A stretch of DNA of 36,569 nt from Chloroflexota bacterium. GTDB taxonomy: Bacteria; Chloroflexota; Anaerolineae; CG2-30-64-16. Position 1 is the stretch's first letter; each line of letters starts with the position of its first letter. The translations under genes were made by a program, and so were the position numbers. Shown here in pieces: positions 17,501-24,291 of the stretch. A model generated the notes under the pieces. That model searched no databases and was not told the origin of the DNA. It saw only the letters and a list, made by a program, of their open reading frames with translations. The stretch is taken from NCBI GenBank assembly GCA_026389845.1, contig JAPLHB010000107.1:1-36569 (forward strand), in the 5' to 3' direction.

Positions 17501-18682
17501 TTATGTGGTCACTTGCGGCAACAACTCGGCCAGCGCGTTCACCAATGCGTCGGCGTCGGCCTGATCGTTGTACGCCTGGAATGAGACACGGATGAAGGGC
17601 TGCTCGTTCCAGGAGATAGTCGGCGCTTCGACGCGGTATTCATCGCAGAGCCGCCGTTTCAGGGTCGCCAGATCGGTGCGATCGGGCAGCCGCGCGGCGA
17701 AGAACTGCGTGAACCACTCCGGGCGGTCGGGGCAGATCGGCGGCTGGCCGGTGAGCGCGGTGATCCGCTGGCGGGTGGCGCTTGCCAACGCCCGGCACGA
17801 GGCTCGCACCGCGTCCCACTGGTGTTCGGCCTGAAACGCGATGGCCGCGGGCACGGCCAGATAGACGGCGATGTCGCGCGTGCCCTGCCACTGGTGCCAG
17901 GTTACAAACTGCGACGCGGCGCCAGGATCGCTTTCCCAGCCCCAACTGATCACCAGCGGCTGCAGCCACGCCTGCAGATCGCGGCGGGCGTAGAGAAACG
18001 CGACCCCCTTCGGCGCACAGAGCCACTTGTGACACGCGCCCGTGTAAAGGTCAGCGCCCAGCTCGGCCAGGTTGAGCGGAATCTGGCCCGGCGCGTGCGC
18101 GCCATCTACGATGGTCAGCAGCCCCGCCGCCCGCGCCCGCCGGCAGATTTCGGCCACGGGGAAGGTGAGCGCGGTGGGGCTGGTGATGTGGCTGAGGAAG
18201 ATGATGCGCGTGCGCTCGGTCACGCCTGCCCAGAAGCGTTCCACGAAGTCGGCGTGGGTCGTCACCGGCAGGGGGATCGGCCGGTGGACGTAGGTCGCGC
18301 CGGTGTGGCGGCAGACGTAGCGCCAGGTACGATCCATCGCGCCGTATTCGTGATCGGTCGTCAGGATTTCGTCGCCGGGGCGCAGGCGGACGGGCGAATC
18401 GTCGCGGGCCAGGTTGCGCGCCACCATGTTGATCGCGGTGGTCGGGTTGGAAAAGTAGATCACATCATCAGCAGCGACACCCAGGTACGCGGCGAGGGCC
18501 GCGCGGCTCTCGGCCAGCAGCTCATCGGCGCGGCGGCCCAAGAGGGAGACCGGCTGGCGCTCCACCTCAGCCTGCCAGCGGTGGTAGGTCTCGAATACCT
18601 CGGCCGGACAAGACCCGAACGAGCCGTGGTTGAGAAAGTGGATGTCAGGGTCGAGAAGGAAATGGGATTTCAGATCGGACAC
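17501..18682 (-). CDS. class V aminotransferase / isopenicillin N epimerase-like PLP enzyme
   Basis: 393 residues. GTG 18682 is chosen because AAGGGGAT precedes it and the product then starts SDLKSHFLLDPDIHFLNHGSFG in the family manner; an in-frame ATG 21 bp upstream overlaps the previous stop. Key residues: FLNHGSFG (substrate/phosphate loop), VDGAHAPGQ with Asp193 pairing to the PLP ring nitrogen, and HKW with Lys219 as the Schiff-base lysine. Known relatives are CefD (isopenicillin N epimerase), cysteine desulfurases and kynureninase-like enzymes. No active-site Cys loop of a desulfurase is obvious. Racemisation or desulfuration of an amino acid or small peptide is the likely chemistry; the substrate is unknown. 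Confidence 0.88.
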   Translation of the reverse strand: MSDLKSHFLLDPDIHFLNHGSFGSCPAEVFETYHRWQAEVERQPVSLLGRRADELLAESRAALAAYLGVAADDVIYFSNPTTAINMVARNLARDDSPVRLRPGDEILTTDHEYGAMDRTWRYVCRHTGATYVHRPIPLPVTTHADFVERFWAGVTERTRIIFLSHITSPTALTFPVAEICRRARAAGLLTIVDGAHAPGQIPLNLAELGADLYTGACHKWLCAPKGVAFLYARRDLQAWLQPLVISWGWESDPGAASQFVTWHQWQGTRDIAVYLAVPAAIAFQAEHQWDAVRASCRALASATRQRITALTGQPPICPDRPEWFTQFFAARLPDRTDLATLKRRLCDEYRVEAPTISWNEQPFIRVSFQAYNDQADADALVNALAELLPQVTT

Positions 18683-18699
18683 GATGGATCCCCTTGATT

Positions 18700-19083
18700 T
18701 CAAGCAACCATCTGTGCAAACAATTCGTCCAGCGCGGCCTGTGGATCATTGCACAGGCCGGCGTGGACGGGCGAAACCTGGACGGTGGTGCTGCGGGGCG
18801 CGGTCAGCCAACGGAACCGCTCCGCCTGGCTCAGCTCGCCGATGGGGCCGGCGGCCGGTCCGCCCGCGCAGACGGTCGGGATCAGGTCAAGCTCGGCCTG
18901 CACCAGGGCCAGGTCAACCTGGGGCGCCAACGCCAGCAACCGCGACTGATTCAGTCCGATGGTCGCCGCCAAGAAGCGCTGCGCCCGGCAGTAGAGGATC
19001 ACGCCCGCGTTGATGAACTCCTCGCGCGCCACCTGCGGGACGATCCGCACGACCGCGTACTCAAACGAGCTTCGATCGGGCAT
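18700..19083 (-). CDS. DUF3037 protein, partner of the HipA-like kinase
   Basis: 127 residues. It opens with FEYAVVRIVPQVAREEFINAGVILYC, the signature block of DUF3037, and has a second alpha/beta half ending in a helix. The start lies inside the last codons of the kinase gene (23-bp overlap) and the stop is 17 bp before the aminotransferase start, so it is coupled on both sides. Known: DUF3037 genes very often sit beside a HipA-like kinase, but no function is established. Inference: it may be the kinase's substrate, regulator or antitoxin-like partner. Confidence 0.88.
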   Translation of the reverse strand: MPDRSSFEYAVVRIVPQVAREEFINAGVILYCRAQRFLAATIGLNQSRLLALAPQVDLALVQAELDLIPTVCAGGPAAGPIGELSQAERFRWLTAPRSTTVQVSPVHAGLCNDPQAALDELFAQMVA

Positions 19084-19849
19084 TCTGGGCCTCCGCGACG
19101 AAGATGGACGACGCTTCCAACCGCTGCTGCAACCACGTCACGTAGGCGCGGCGGTGTTCGGCTGGATCGGTAAAGGGCGCGTGGTCGTTCAGCCAGACGT
19201 CCGGGGTCAGGGCGACGATGCCTTCGATGACCTCCGGCGTCAACCGGGGTTTGAGCGCGGTGTCGGCATCCGCGAGCGCGGCCGCGTAGGGCAGGAGGGC
19301 GTGATCTTTGATCAGCGCAAAGGGCGTGCGGCTGCGTTCCAGGTAGCCCTGCCAGTCGTGATGAAAGTAGAGGCACGCGCCGTGGTCAATCAGCCACAAT
19401 TGGCGTGATTGCAACAGAAGGTTCACGTTGCGCGGGGTGCGATCCACGTTGGTGACGTAGGCATCGAACCAGACGATGGCGGACGCCTCGACCGAACCAG
19501 GCCGAGGGCGGAGCAGCCGATTGTACTCGAACGCATAGGGCAGAAAGCGCAGCCCCAGGTTCAGCCCCACGCTGGCTGCCAGCAGAGCGCGAATCTCCGG
19601 ATCGCCTTCCCCGGCGCCCAGGCTCGGCTCCAACGTGATGAAGACCAGCTCCGGCACGCGCAGCCCCAACGCCCGGCCGATCTCGCCCGCGATCAGTTCC
19701 GCGATGAGCGCCTTCCGGTCCTGGCCCGCGCCCGCGAACTTCATCACGTAGAGCGACTCGTCGTCGGCCTCCACCAGGGCCGGCAACGAGCCGCCCTGGC
19801 GCAGCGGCGTGACGTAGCGGGTGGCAGTGACGGTGCGGATCATGGTCAT
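19061..19849 (-). CDS. HipA-like protein kinase (DUF3037-associated type)
   Basis: 262 residues, shorter than HipA (about 440) and lacking its N-terminal subdomain. Kinase elements in order: Lys37 in YVMKFAG (ATP phosphates), Glu51 in ELIAGEIG, catalytic loop NVDRTPRN with Asp136 and Asn141, and a metal-binding IDHG with Asp155 in place of DFG. This pattern resembles HipA/PI-kinase-like folds. Known: HipA phosphorylates glutamyl-tRNA synthetase and causes persistence. No HipB-like DNA-binding antitoxin is present here. The gene overlaps the M3 peptidase by ATGA and DUF3037 by 23 bp. Its target is unknown. Confidence 0.85.
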   Translation of the reverse strand: MTMIRTVTATRYVTPLRQGGSLPALVEADDESLYVMKFAGAGQDRKALIAELIAGEIGRALGLRVPELVFITLEPSLGAGEGDPEIRALLAASVGLNLGLRFLPYAFEYNRLLRPRPGSVEASAIVWFDAYVTNVDRTPRNVNLLLQSRQLWLIDHGACLYFHHDWQGYLERSRTPFALIKDHALLPYAAALADADTALKPRLTPEVIEGIVALTPDVWLNDHAPFTDPAEHRRAYVTWLQQRLEASSIFVAEAQNARSKLV

Positions 19850-21528
19850 GCGGCCAATCGCTCCAACTGCGCACTGATTAACGCCATCAGCTCGCCCACC
19901 GTCTGCCGGTCGAACGCGAAGGTGGCGCCGGCCGCGCGGAACAGCTCCGGCAGCGGACGGGTGTCGCCCAACGCCAGGGCCGCACGGTAATCGGCCACGG
20001 CCTGGGCCTGATCGCGTAGCGCGTTGCGCCAGACCTGCAGCGCGCCCAACTGCGCCAGCCCGTACTCGACGTAGTAGAACGGATCGGTGAAGATGTGCTG
20101 CTTGCGCTGCCAGCCGGTCTCCCGCTCCGCCGGCAGGCCGCCCCAGTCAATGCCCTGCATGAAGCGATCCCACAGCTCCGCCCACTTCGCATCCAGATCG
20201 CCGGTGGTGACTTTCTCCGGCGCTTCGGTGTAGACCCAATGCTGGAAGCCGTCCACCACAGCCATATAGGGCAGGAAGCGGACGGTGCGGCGCAACTGCT
20301 CGGCGTAGGCGCGCCGGGCCTCGGCCTCGGTGTAGAAGCCGCCCTCAGAACGCGTCAGGTAGGGCGCGGCGAGCATCTCCATGCCCATCGAGGCGACCTC
20401 GCAGAACTCCATCGGGCCGTTGTGGTTCCAGACCAGCGGATGCCGCCGCGATTCCATGAAGTGGAAGCCGTGCCCGCCCTCGTGCAGGAGCGTCCGCACG
20501 TCGTCATCGGTCCCGGCTGCGTTCGCAAAGATGTACGGCAGACCGGTGACGGGCAGGCTGTTGCAATACGCGCCCGGCGCCTTGTTGGCGCGGGTCGGCA
20601 GATCGAGATAGCCGCGGCGCATGGCCGCGAAGTGCCCCGCCAGGACGGGGTCCACGCGCTGGAAGATCCGGTAGACGCCCTCCTCCAGATCGGCGACGTC
20701 AGCGAAGGGGCGGAGCGCCGCGCCGTAGGGATCGGCTTCGGTGTCCCAGGGGCGCAGGCTCTCCACGCCCAGCTTGTCGGCCAGCTCGCTGTAGATGCGC
20801 CGGGCCAGAGGGACGACCGCATGCTCGATGGCATCGTGGAAAGTGAAGCAATCGGCGGGGGTGTAGTCGAAGCGGTTGTACTGCCGCCACATGTAGGCGC
20901 GGTAGTCGGGCAGATCGGCATTGCGGGCCACGCGACGCCGGAACGCCAGCATCTCCAGGTAGAGATCGTTCAACTCTTGCCGGTGACCGGCGTAACTTGC
21001 CATGATCAGTCGCCAGGCGCGTTCGCGCACGCCGCGATCCGGGTCTTCCAGGTGGAGGTTGGCCTGCGGGAGCGTCTCGGTCCGGCCTTCCCACTCGATG
21101 CCCAGGCCGCCGATGGTCTTGTCGTACTGGTTGGCGAGCTTCATCAGCTCGCTCTCCAACGGCACGTTAGCGGGCCGGAAGACCTCGGCTTCGGCGCGGA
21201 AACGGCGGAGCATGACCGCCGTTTCGGCCGATGGCGCATAGTCTGGCAGGGCGAGGAGTTTGTCGCGGAGAGTCTGGCTGGCGACCTTCGTCCGCGGGAT
21301 GATCTGCTCGACGTGGATCAGGAAGCGGCGCTCGGCTTCCTTGTCGACTGTGTTTTCGGTGATGGCGCGCTGAATCTGCGCGCCCGATTCGTAGAGGACG
21401 GCGGCCAGGTCGCTCCATTGCTGGAGCCAGGCGTCGGCGCCGGCGGGAGTCAACTCGGCGGCCAGGAGCGCGTCTACGTGCGGCTGGATCGTGCTCCAGG
21501 CGAGCGGGTCAAGGGTGGGGTAGGGCAT
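19846..21528 (-). CDS. M3-family oligoendopeptidase (PepF-like)
   Basis: 560 residues, normal for PepF. Start ATG 21528 follows GAGAGGAAT. The zinc site is LLHEGGHGFHF: His349, Glu350 (catalytic base) and His353, with the third ligand Glu377 in FCEVAS. The C-terminal half is helical, as expected for the thimet-oligopeptidase fold. No signal peptide, so it degrades short peptides in the cytoplasm. It heads the five-gene unit with the HipA-like kinase, DUF3037, PLP enzyme and exporter. In that setting it might trim a peptide substrate rather than perform housekeeping turnover, which is speculative. Confidence 0.95.
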   Translation of the reverse strand: MPYPTLDPLAWSTIQPHVDALLAAELTPAGADAWLQQWSDLAAVLYESGAQIQRAITENTVDKEAERRFLIHVEQIIPRTKVASQTLRDKLLALPDYAPSAETAVMLRRFRAEAEVFRPANVPLESELMKLANQYDKTIGGLGIEWEGRTETLPQANLHLEDPDRGVRERAWRLIMASYAGHRQELNDLYLEMLAFRRRVARNADLPDYRAYMWRQYNRFDYTPADCFTFHDAIEHAVVPLARRIYSELADKLGVESLRPWDTEADPYGAALRPFADVADLEEGVYRIFQRVDPVLAGHFAAMRRGYLDLPTRANKAPGAYCNSLPVTGLPYIFANAAGTDDDVRTLLHEGGHGFHFMESRRHPLVWNHNGPMEFCEVASMGMEMLAAPYLTRSEGGFYTEAEARRAYAEQLRRTVRFLPYMAVVDGFQHWVYTEAPEKVTTGDLDAKWAELWDRFMQGIDWGGLPAERETGWQRKQHIFTDPFYYVEYGLAQLGALQVWRNALRDQAQAVADYRAALALGDTRPLPELFRAAGATFAFDRQTVGELMALISAQLERLAA

Positions 21529-21569
21529 GGGATTCCTCTCGTGCCGGTAAAGCGTTGTATCAGAGGGGG

Positions 21570-21860
21570 TCAGCCGCTACCGAGGCCAGGCACACGCTGC
21601 CGCAACAGCCGGTAGTATTCTTCACGGCTCAACGGGCAGTTGACCGCGTCAACGAACTCGGACTGGTGCAAGCGCATTTGCTTGGCCATCTCGCCCACGT
21701 GATAGGGACTTAGCTCCCGCTCACCGTGGGAAATGTAGGTGCGGGCGGTCAGTTTGTCATCCAGCCATAGTCGGTAGACGTGGTGGTGGGTCTCGATTTT
21801 CTCGAAGCCGAGTTTGCTGGTCAGCGCACGATCCACGTCACGGATTTTGAGGGTTCCCAT
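21570..21860 (-). CDS. HicA-like small toxin candidate
   Basis: 96 residues from ATG 21860, which overlaps the stop of the upstream antitoxin gene (TGATG). Seen: HHHVYRLWLDDKL, then TYISHG, then LSPYHVGEMAKQMRLHQSEFVDAVNCPLSREEYYRLL. The spacing of a His-containing strand, an SHG-type turn and a helix ending in EF resembles HicA, a small double-stranded-RNA-binding-fold mRNA interferase. The match is by pattern only and the family is divergent, longer than typical HicA (about 60-80). Coupled to the gene at 22276, it forms a TA-like pair. Confidence 0.6.
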   Translation of the reverse strand: MGTLKIRDVDRALTSKLGFEKIETHHHVYRLWLDDKLTARTYISHGERELSPYHVGEMAKQMRLHQSEFVDAVNCPLSREEYYRLLRQRVPGLGSG

Positions 21861-22276
21861 CACTTCTCCCCCTCGGCGGCGAAAATGCGGCGCAGGATCT
21901 CCAGGTGCGCTTGCAATGGACTCGCCAGGTGGCCGGCGTTGGCAGACAAGTCGGCATAGTAGTCCTGCGCGGCCAGCCAGTAATCTTGCCGGGCATCTTC
22001 GATAGTATCACCGACGCCATACAGGTCGAGATCATTGTCACCGACCCAATAACGCTCGCCGTCAAAACGCACTCGAACCGGGATGCCGTGAAGTCGGTCG
22101 CTGATGCCGCCGTCGCCCAACAGCGCCATGATCTGCCGATACTCCTCGGCGCTGATCAGGGCCGCCAGTGGCTTACCCCGCCGCTCCACAACATAACGTG
22201 TCTTGCCGAAAGCGACTTGGTTGACCAGATCGGGGAGGTTCTGGCGCGCTTCAGCAATCCCGATGCTTTGCTGCAT
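21860..22276 (-). CDS. antitoxin with Phd/YefM N-terminus and HicB-like C-terminus
   Basis: 138 residues. ATG 22276 is chosen because AGGAGG is correctly spaced upstream; longer open frame upstream overlaps the promoter. Residues 1-50 (IGIAEARQNLPDLVNQV, VVERRGKPLAALIS) are a Phd/YefM DNA-binding domain. Residues about 65-110 (RFDGERYWVGDNDLDLYGVGDTIEDARQDY) follow the pattern of HicB-type partially degraded RNase-H folds. Known: each half normally belongs to a different antitoxin class. Inference: the N-terminus represses the promoter and the C-terminus binds the HicA-like partner encoded next. The -10/-35 and operator-like repeats lie just upstream. Confidence 0.75.
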   Translation of the reverse strand: MQQSIGIAEARQNLPDLVNQVAFGKTRYVVERRGKPLAALISAEEYRQIMALLGDGGISDRLHGIPVRVRFDGERYWVGDNDLDLYGVGDTIEDARQDYWLAAQDYYADLSANAGHLASPLQAHLEILRRIFAAEGEK

Positions 22277-22292
22277 CTGCATCCTCCTGTTG

Positions 22293-22314
22293 GTACTGAC
22301 TGTCCGTACTGTAC
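22293..22314. promoter_or_regulatory. operator-like repeats upstream of the hybrid antitoxin
   Basis: GTACTG at 22293-22298 is repeated at 22306-22311, followed by an overlapping GTAC. With CCGTAC this makes a partly palindromic block between the -10 box and the start codon, a likely site for autoregulation by the Phd-type domain. Confidence 0.5.
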
Positions 22315-22325
22315 GATTCGCACCA

Positions 22326-22354
22326 ATTGTATCATGGATTCGACGATAGCGCAA
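22326..22354 (-). promoter_or_regulatory. extended -10 promoter of the hybrid TA pair
   Basis: On the minus strand TTGCGC (22349-22354), a 17-bp spacer ending in TGA, and TACAAT (22326-22331). The TG one base before the hexamer makes it an extended -10 element. Start expected near 22319, about 43 bp before the ATG. Confidence 0.65.
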
Positions 22355-22388
22355 GCACAAACCAAAACACAATTTTCGCTATGCGGTT

Positions 22389-23105
22389 TTATTGATACCC
22401 CCGCCGCCTTGCCTCTGCCAAGATCCCCTCTGTCGCCGTTGCCCCGACCCGCGTCGCCCCCAACGCCCGCACGCGCAGCACGTCATCGAGGGTGCGGACG
22501 CCGCCCGCGGCCTTTACCTGCACCGAGGCCGCGGACGCGGCGCGCATCAACGCCAGGTCATGATCCGTTGCGCCCGCGTAGGCGTAGAAGCCGTTCGGCT
22601 GCTTGACGAAGCCGTAGCCAGTGGAGGTTTTGACGAACGCGACCGCGTGCAGGCTGCAAATCTCGCACAGCCGCACTTTGTCCGCGTCGCTTGCCAGGTA
22701 GTCGTTCTCGAAGATCACCTTGAGCAACGCGCCGTGGCCCACGGTCAGCTCGTTGAGCAGGCGGATTTCCTCGGAGACGTAGCCCCAGGCGCCGCTGAGC
22801 AGTTTGCCGACGTTGACCACCGCGTCCAGCTCGGTCGCGCCGTCGGCCAGGGCCAGCTCGGCCTCGTGCAGCTTTACTTCGATGTGGCTGCCCCCGTGCG
22901 GGAAGCCGATCACCGCGCCCACGGCCACGTCGGACCCGGCGAGAATCTCCCGCGCCAGCGTGACCGCGTAGGGCTTGATGCAAACGGACGCGACGTCGTG
23001 CCGCCGCGCCAGCCAGCAGCCGTCGGCAAGCTCCCGGTCGGTCATGGTGGGGTGCAGGAGGGAGTGGTCTATCATCTTGGCGATGGATTTGAGACTTTCG
23101 GGCAT
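22389..23105 (-). CDS. deoC: deoxyribose-phosphate aldolase
   Basis: 238 residues. It splits 2-deoxyribose 5-phosphate into glyceraldehyde 3-phosphate and acetaldehyde in nucleoside catabolism. Class I aldolase residues: the Schiff-base Lys159 in AFVKTSTGYG, Asp94 in ELDAVVNVG, and the second conserved Lys in VKAAGGVRT. The N-terminal IDHSLLHP is the family opening. GAGGAG precedes the ATG. It stands alone between the TA pair and the repeat at 23126-23187, which occupies its upstream region. No other nucleoside-catabolism gene is next to it, though the molybdenum hydroxylase further right could in principle act on purines. Confidence 0.96.
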   Translation of the reverse strand: MPESLKSIAKMIDHSLLHPTMTDRELADGCWLARRHDVASVCIKPYAVTLAREILAGSDVAVGAVIGFPHGGSHIEVKLHEAELALADGATELDAVVNVGKLLSGAWGYVSEEIRLLNELTVGHGALLKVIFENDYLASDADKVRLCEICSLHAVAFVKTSTGYGFVKQPNGFYAYAGATDHDLALMRAASAASVQVKAAGGVRTLDDVLRVRALGATRVGATATEGILAEARRRGYQ

Positions 23106-23125
23106 GAGTTTGGAGACTCCTCAAA

Positions 23126-23187
23126 GAGATTCTTCGCTGGATTGACGCCGCAACGAGAGGCTGGGGGGTCAACCCGCTCAGAATGAC
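23126..23187. repeat. half-copy of the dispersed palindromic (MITE-like) repeat
   Basis: A single arm running from GAGATTCTTCGCT to CCCGCTCAGAATGAC, clearly related to the right arms of the copies at 27649-27783 and 36249-36405. It lies in the leader between deoC and the membrane protein gene. Confidence 0.82.
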
Positions 23188-23207
23188 CCTGTTTCCGATA
23201 ATGTCTA

Positions 23208-23774
23208 CTACGTCTTTCGTAGATACCGTCTCATTTTGACGAGGAAAAGTCCAAGCGCGATCCCTATTCCAAGACCCAAGATAACGCACGTCCCCGCGGC
23301 GAACTGGTTCGCCCAGGTGAAGGTTCGGCGCCACTGCCACAGGGTTCCATCGTTCAAGATGACCAGTTTGCTGTAGGTGGCGACGCCATCGCACCGTCCG
23401 ACCTCGATCGAGGCGACGACCGCGCCCGGCGCCGCAGGCAATTGAGGGAAAGTGGCCGATCCACAGGTGAGCCACTGCAAGGGTATCTTGTTGACGGGCA
23501 GCTCATCCGGGGACACCTTGCGGCACGCATCGCGCCACGTGCGACCGCCGCAGAGATAGAGATTACCCTGCTGTGTTCGCACGAAGGCGTTCAGCCCGCG
23601 GTCGAGGGCCACGATCTCGGTCGCCGTCTTGTTTGGGGGTGAGACGATCCTGAACCACTGGTTGTCCCGGTCAAGATACCAGGCCATGCCCACCGCACAG
23701 AGCACAGCACCCGCGAGCGCCACGGCAATGATGAAGAAGATTTCGGTTCGGCTGTAGGGGGAGCGTTTGTTCAT
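23208..23774 (-). CDS. hypothetical membrane protein
   Basis: 188 residues from ATG 23774 (AAGGA upstream). The open frame extends 20 codons further upstream, but without ribosome binding site support. A basic N-terminus leads into helix 1 (about residues 12-34). An extracytoplasmic domain follows, with four cysteines (LYLCGG, RDACRK, LTCGS, GRCDG) and NDGTLWQWRRTF near its end. Helix 2 (about 160-178) is followed by a basic tail KMRRYLRKT. The cysteines may form disulfides, and the beta-strand pattern around LWQWRR resembles small propeller-like or lipocalin-like folds. No family recognised. Confidence 0.65.
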   Translation of the reverse strand: MNKRSPYSRTEIFFIIAVALAGAVLCAVGMAWYLDRDNQWFRIVSPPNKTATEIVALDRGLNAFVRTQQGNLYLCGGRTWRDACRKVSPDELPVNKIPLQWLTCGSATFPQLPAAPGAVVASIEVGRCDGVATYSKLVILNDGTLWQWRRTFTWANQFAAGTCVILGLGIGIALGLFLVKMRRYLRKT

Positions 23775-23908
23775 CGGATGTCCTTGGCCACCTGTTCGAG
23801 GGTTTGGGCCGGGGTGTTGCCACAAGCCTTGCACCTTACGTGATGAGGAAGAGCCAAGAAGGGTGAATGCGAGGGCGAACCAGACTTTTTACAGCGTCCA
23901 AAGCTGCT

Positions 23909-24136
23909 TCAGAACTGCACGGCGTCGGATTCAGCGTAGCCGGCAAAGAACTGCTCGATGCCCAATCGTCGCCAATCTGCCTCCTCTTTTCTTTGGAGCC
24001 TGGTGTGAGACTCTCTGACGTATTCCTCCAGGCGCGTCCGAACAACTCCGCTCAACGTTTCCCCGCGGCGAGCGGCGGTGGCTTTGGCCTGGTGGATCAA
24101 ATCGGCCGGTGCGGTCAGTGTGACTCTTGCAAGCAT
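23909..24136 (-). CDS. orphan ribbon-helix-helix (CopG-like) antitoxin-type protein
   Basis: 75 residues. ATG 24136 is preceded by GGAGGTGAGAC. The start MLARVTLTAPADLIHQAKATAARRG forms the beta strand and first helix of a ribbon-helix-helix DNA-binding domain, and ETLSGVVRTRLEEYV forms the second helix. The tail RRLGIEQFFAGYAESDAVQF resembles toxin-binding tails. No toxin gene follows within 130 bp, so it is an orphan or the partner has been lost. It lies 17 bp downstream of selC on the same strand and may be read from the selC promoter. Confidence 0.72.
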   Translation of the reverse strand: MLARVTLTAPADLIHQAKATAARRGETLSGVVRTRLEEYVRESHTRLQRKEEADWRRLGIEQFFAGYAESDAVQF

Positions 24137-24153
24137 GTCTCACCTCCAATCAG

Positions 24154-24249
24154 CGGGAGTGGATGGGGGTCGAACCCACAGCGGCCACCTGCGCGGCACC
24201 CGCCACCGGTTTTGAAGACCGGGGAGCCCACCGGGACTCAGCCACTCCC
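24154..24249 (-). tRNA. selC: selenocysteine tRNA (anticodon UCA)
   Basis: 96 nt on the minus strand. The acceptor stem is 8 bp (GGGAGTGG at the 5' end, CCACTCCC at the 3' end) with discriminator G. The T arm, GTGGG TTCGACC CCCAT, has 5 bp, giving the 8+5 helix that distinguishes bacterial tRNA-Sec. The anticodon arm is CCGGT CTTCAAA ACCGG; the anticodon TCA lies at 24213-24215. A long variable arm of about 22 nt separates the anticodon and T stems. CCA is not encoded. Known: it is charged with serine, converted by SelA and delivered to UGA by SelB. None of selA, selB or selD is in the window. Confidence 0.95.
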
Positions 24250-24256
24250 ACGTCCG

Positions 24257-24285
24257 ATGATACACGGTTTGGGGGGATTGGTCAA
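24257..24285 (-). promoter_or_regulatory. promoter of selC
   Basis: On the minus strand TTGACC (24280-24285), a 17-bp spacer and TATCAT (24257-24262). The predicted start falls at or a base or two before the tRNA 5' end. The -35 box begins 7 bp after the stop codon of the VWA gene. Confidence 0.7.
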
Positions 24286-24291
24286 ATAAGT

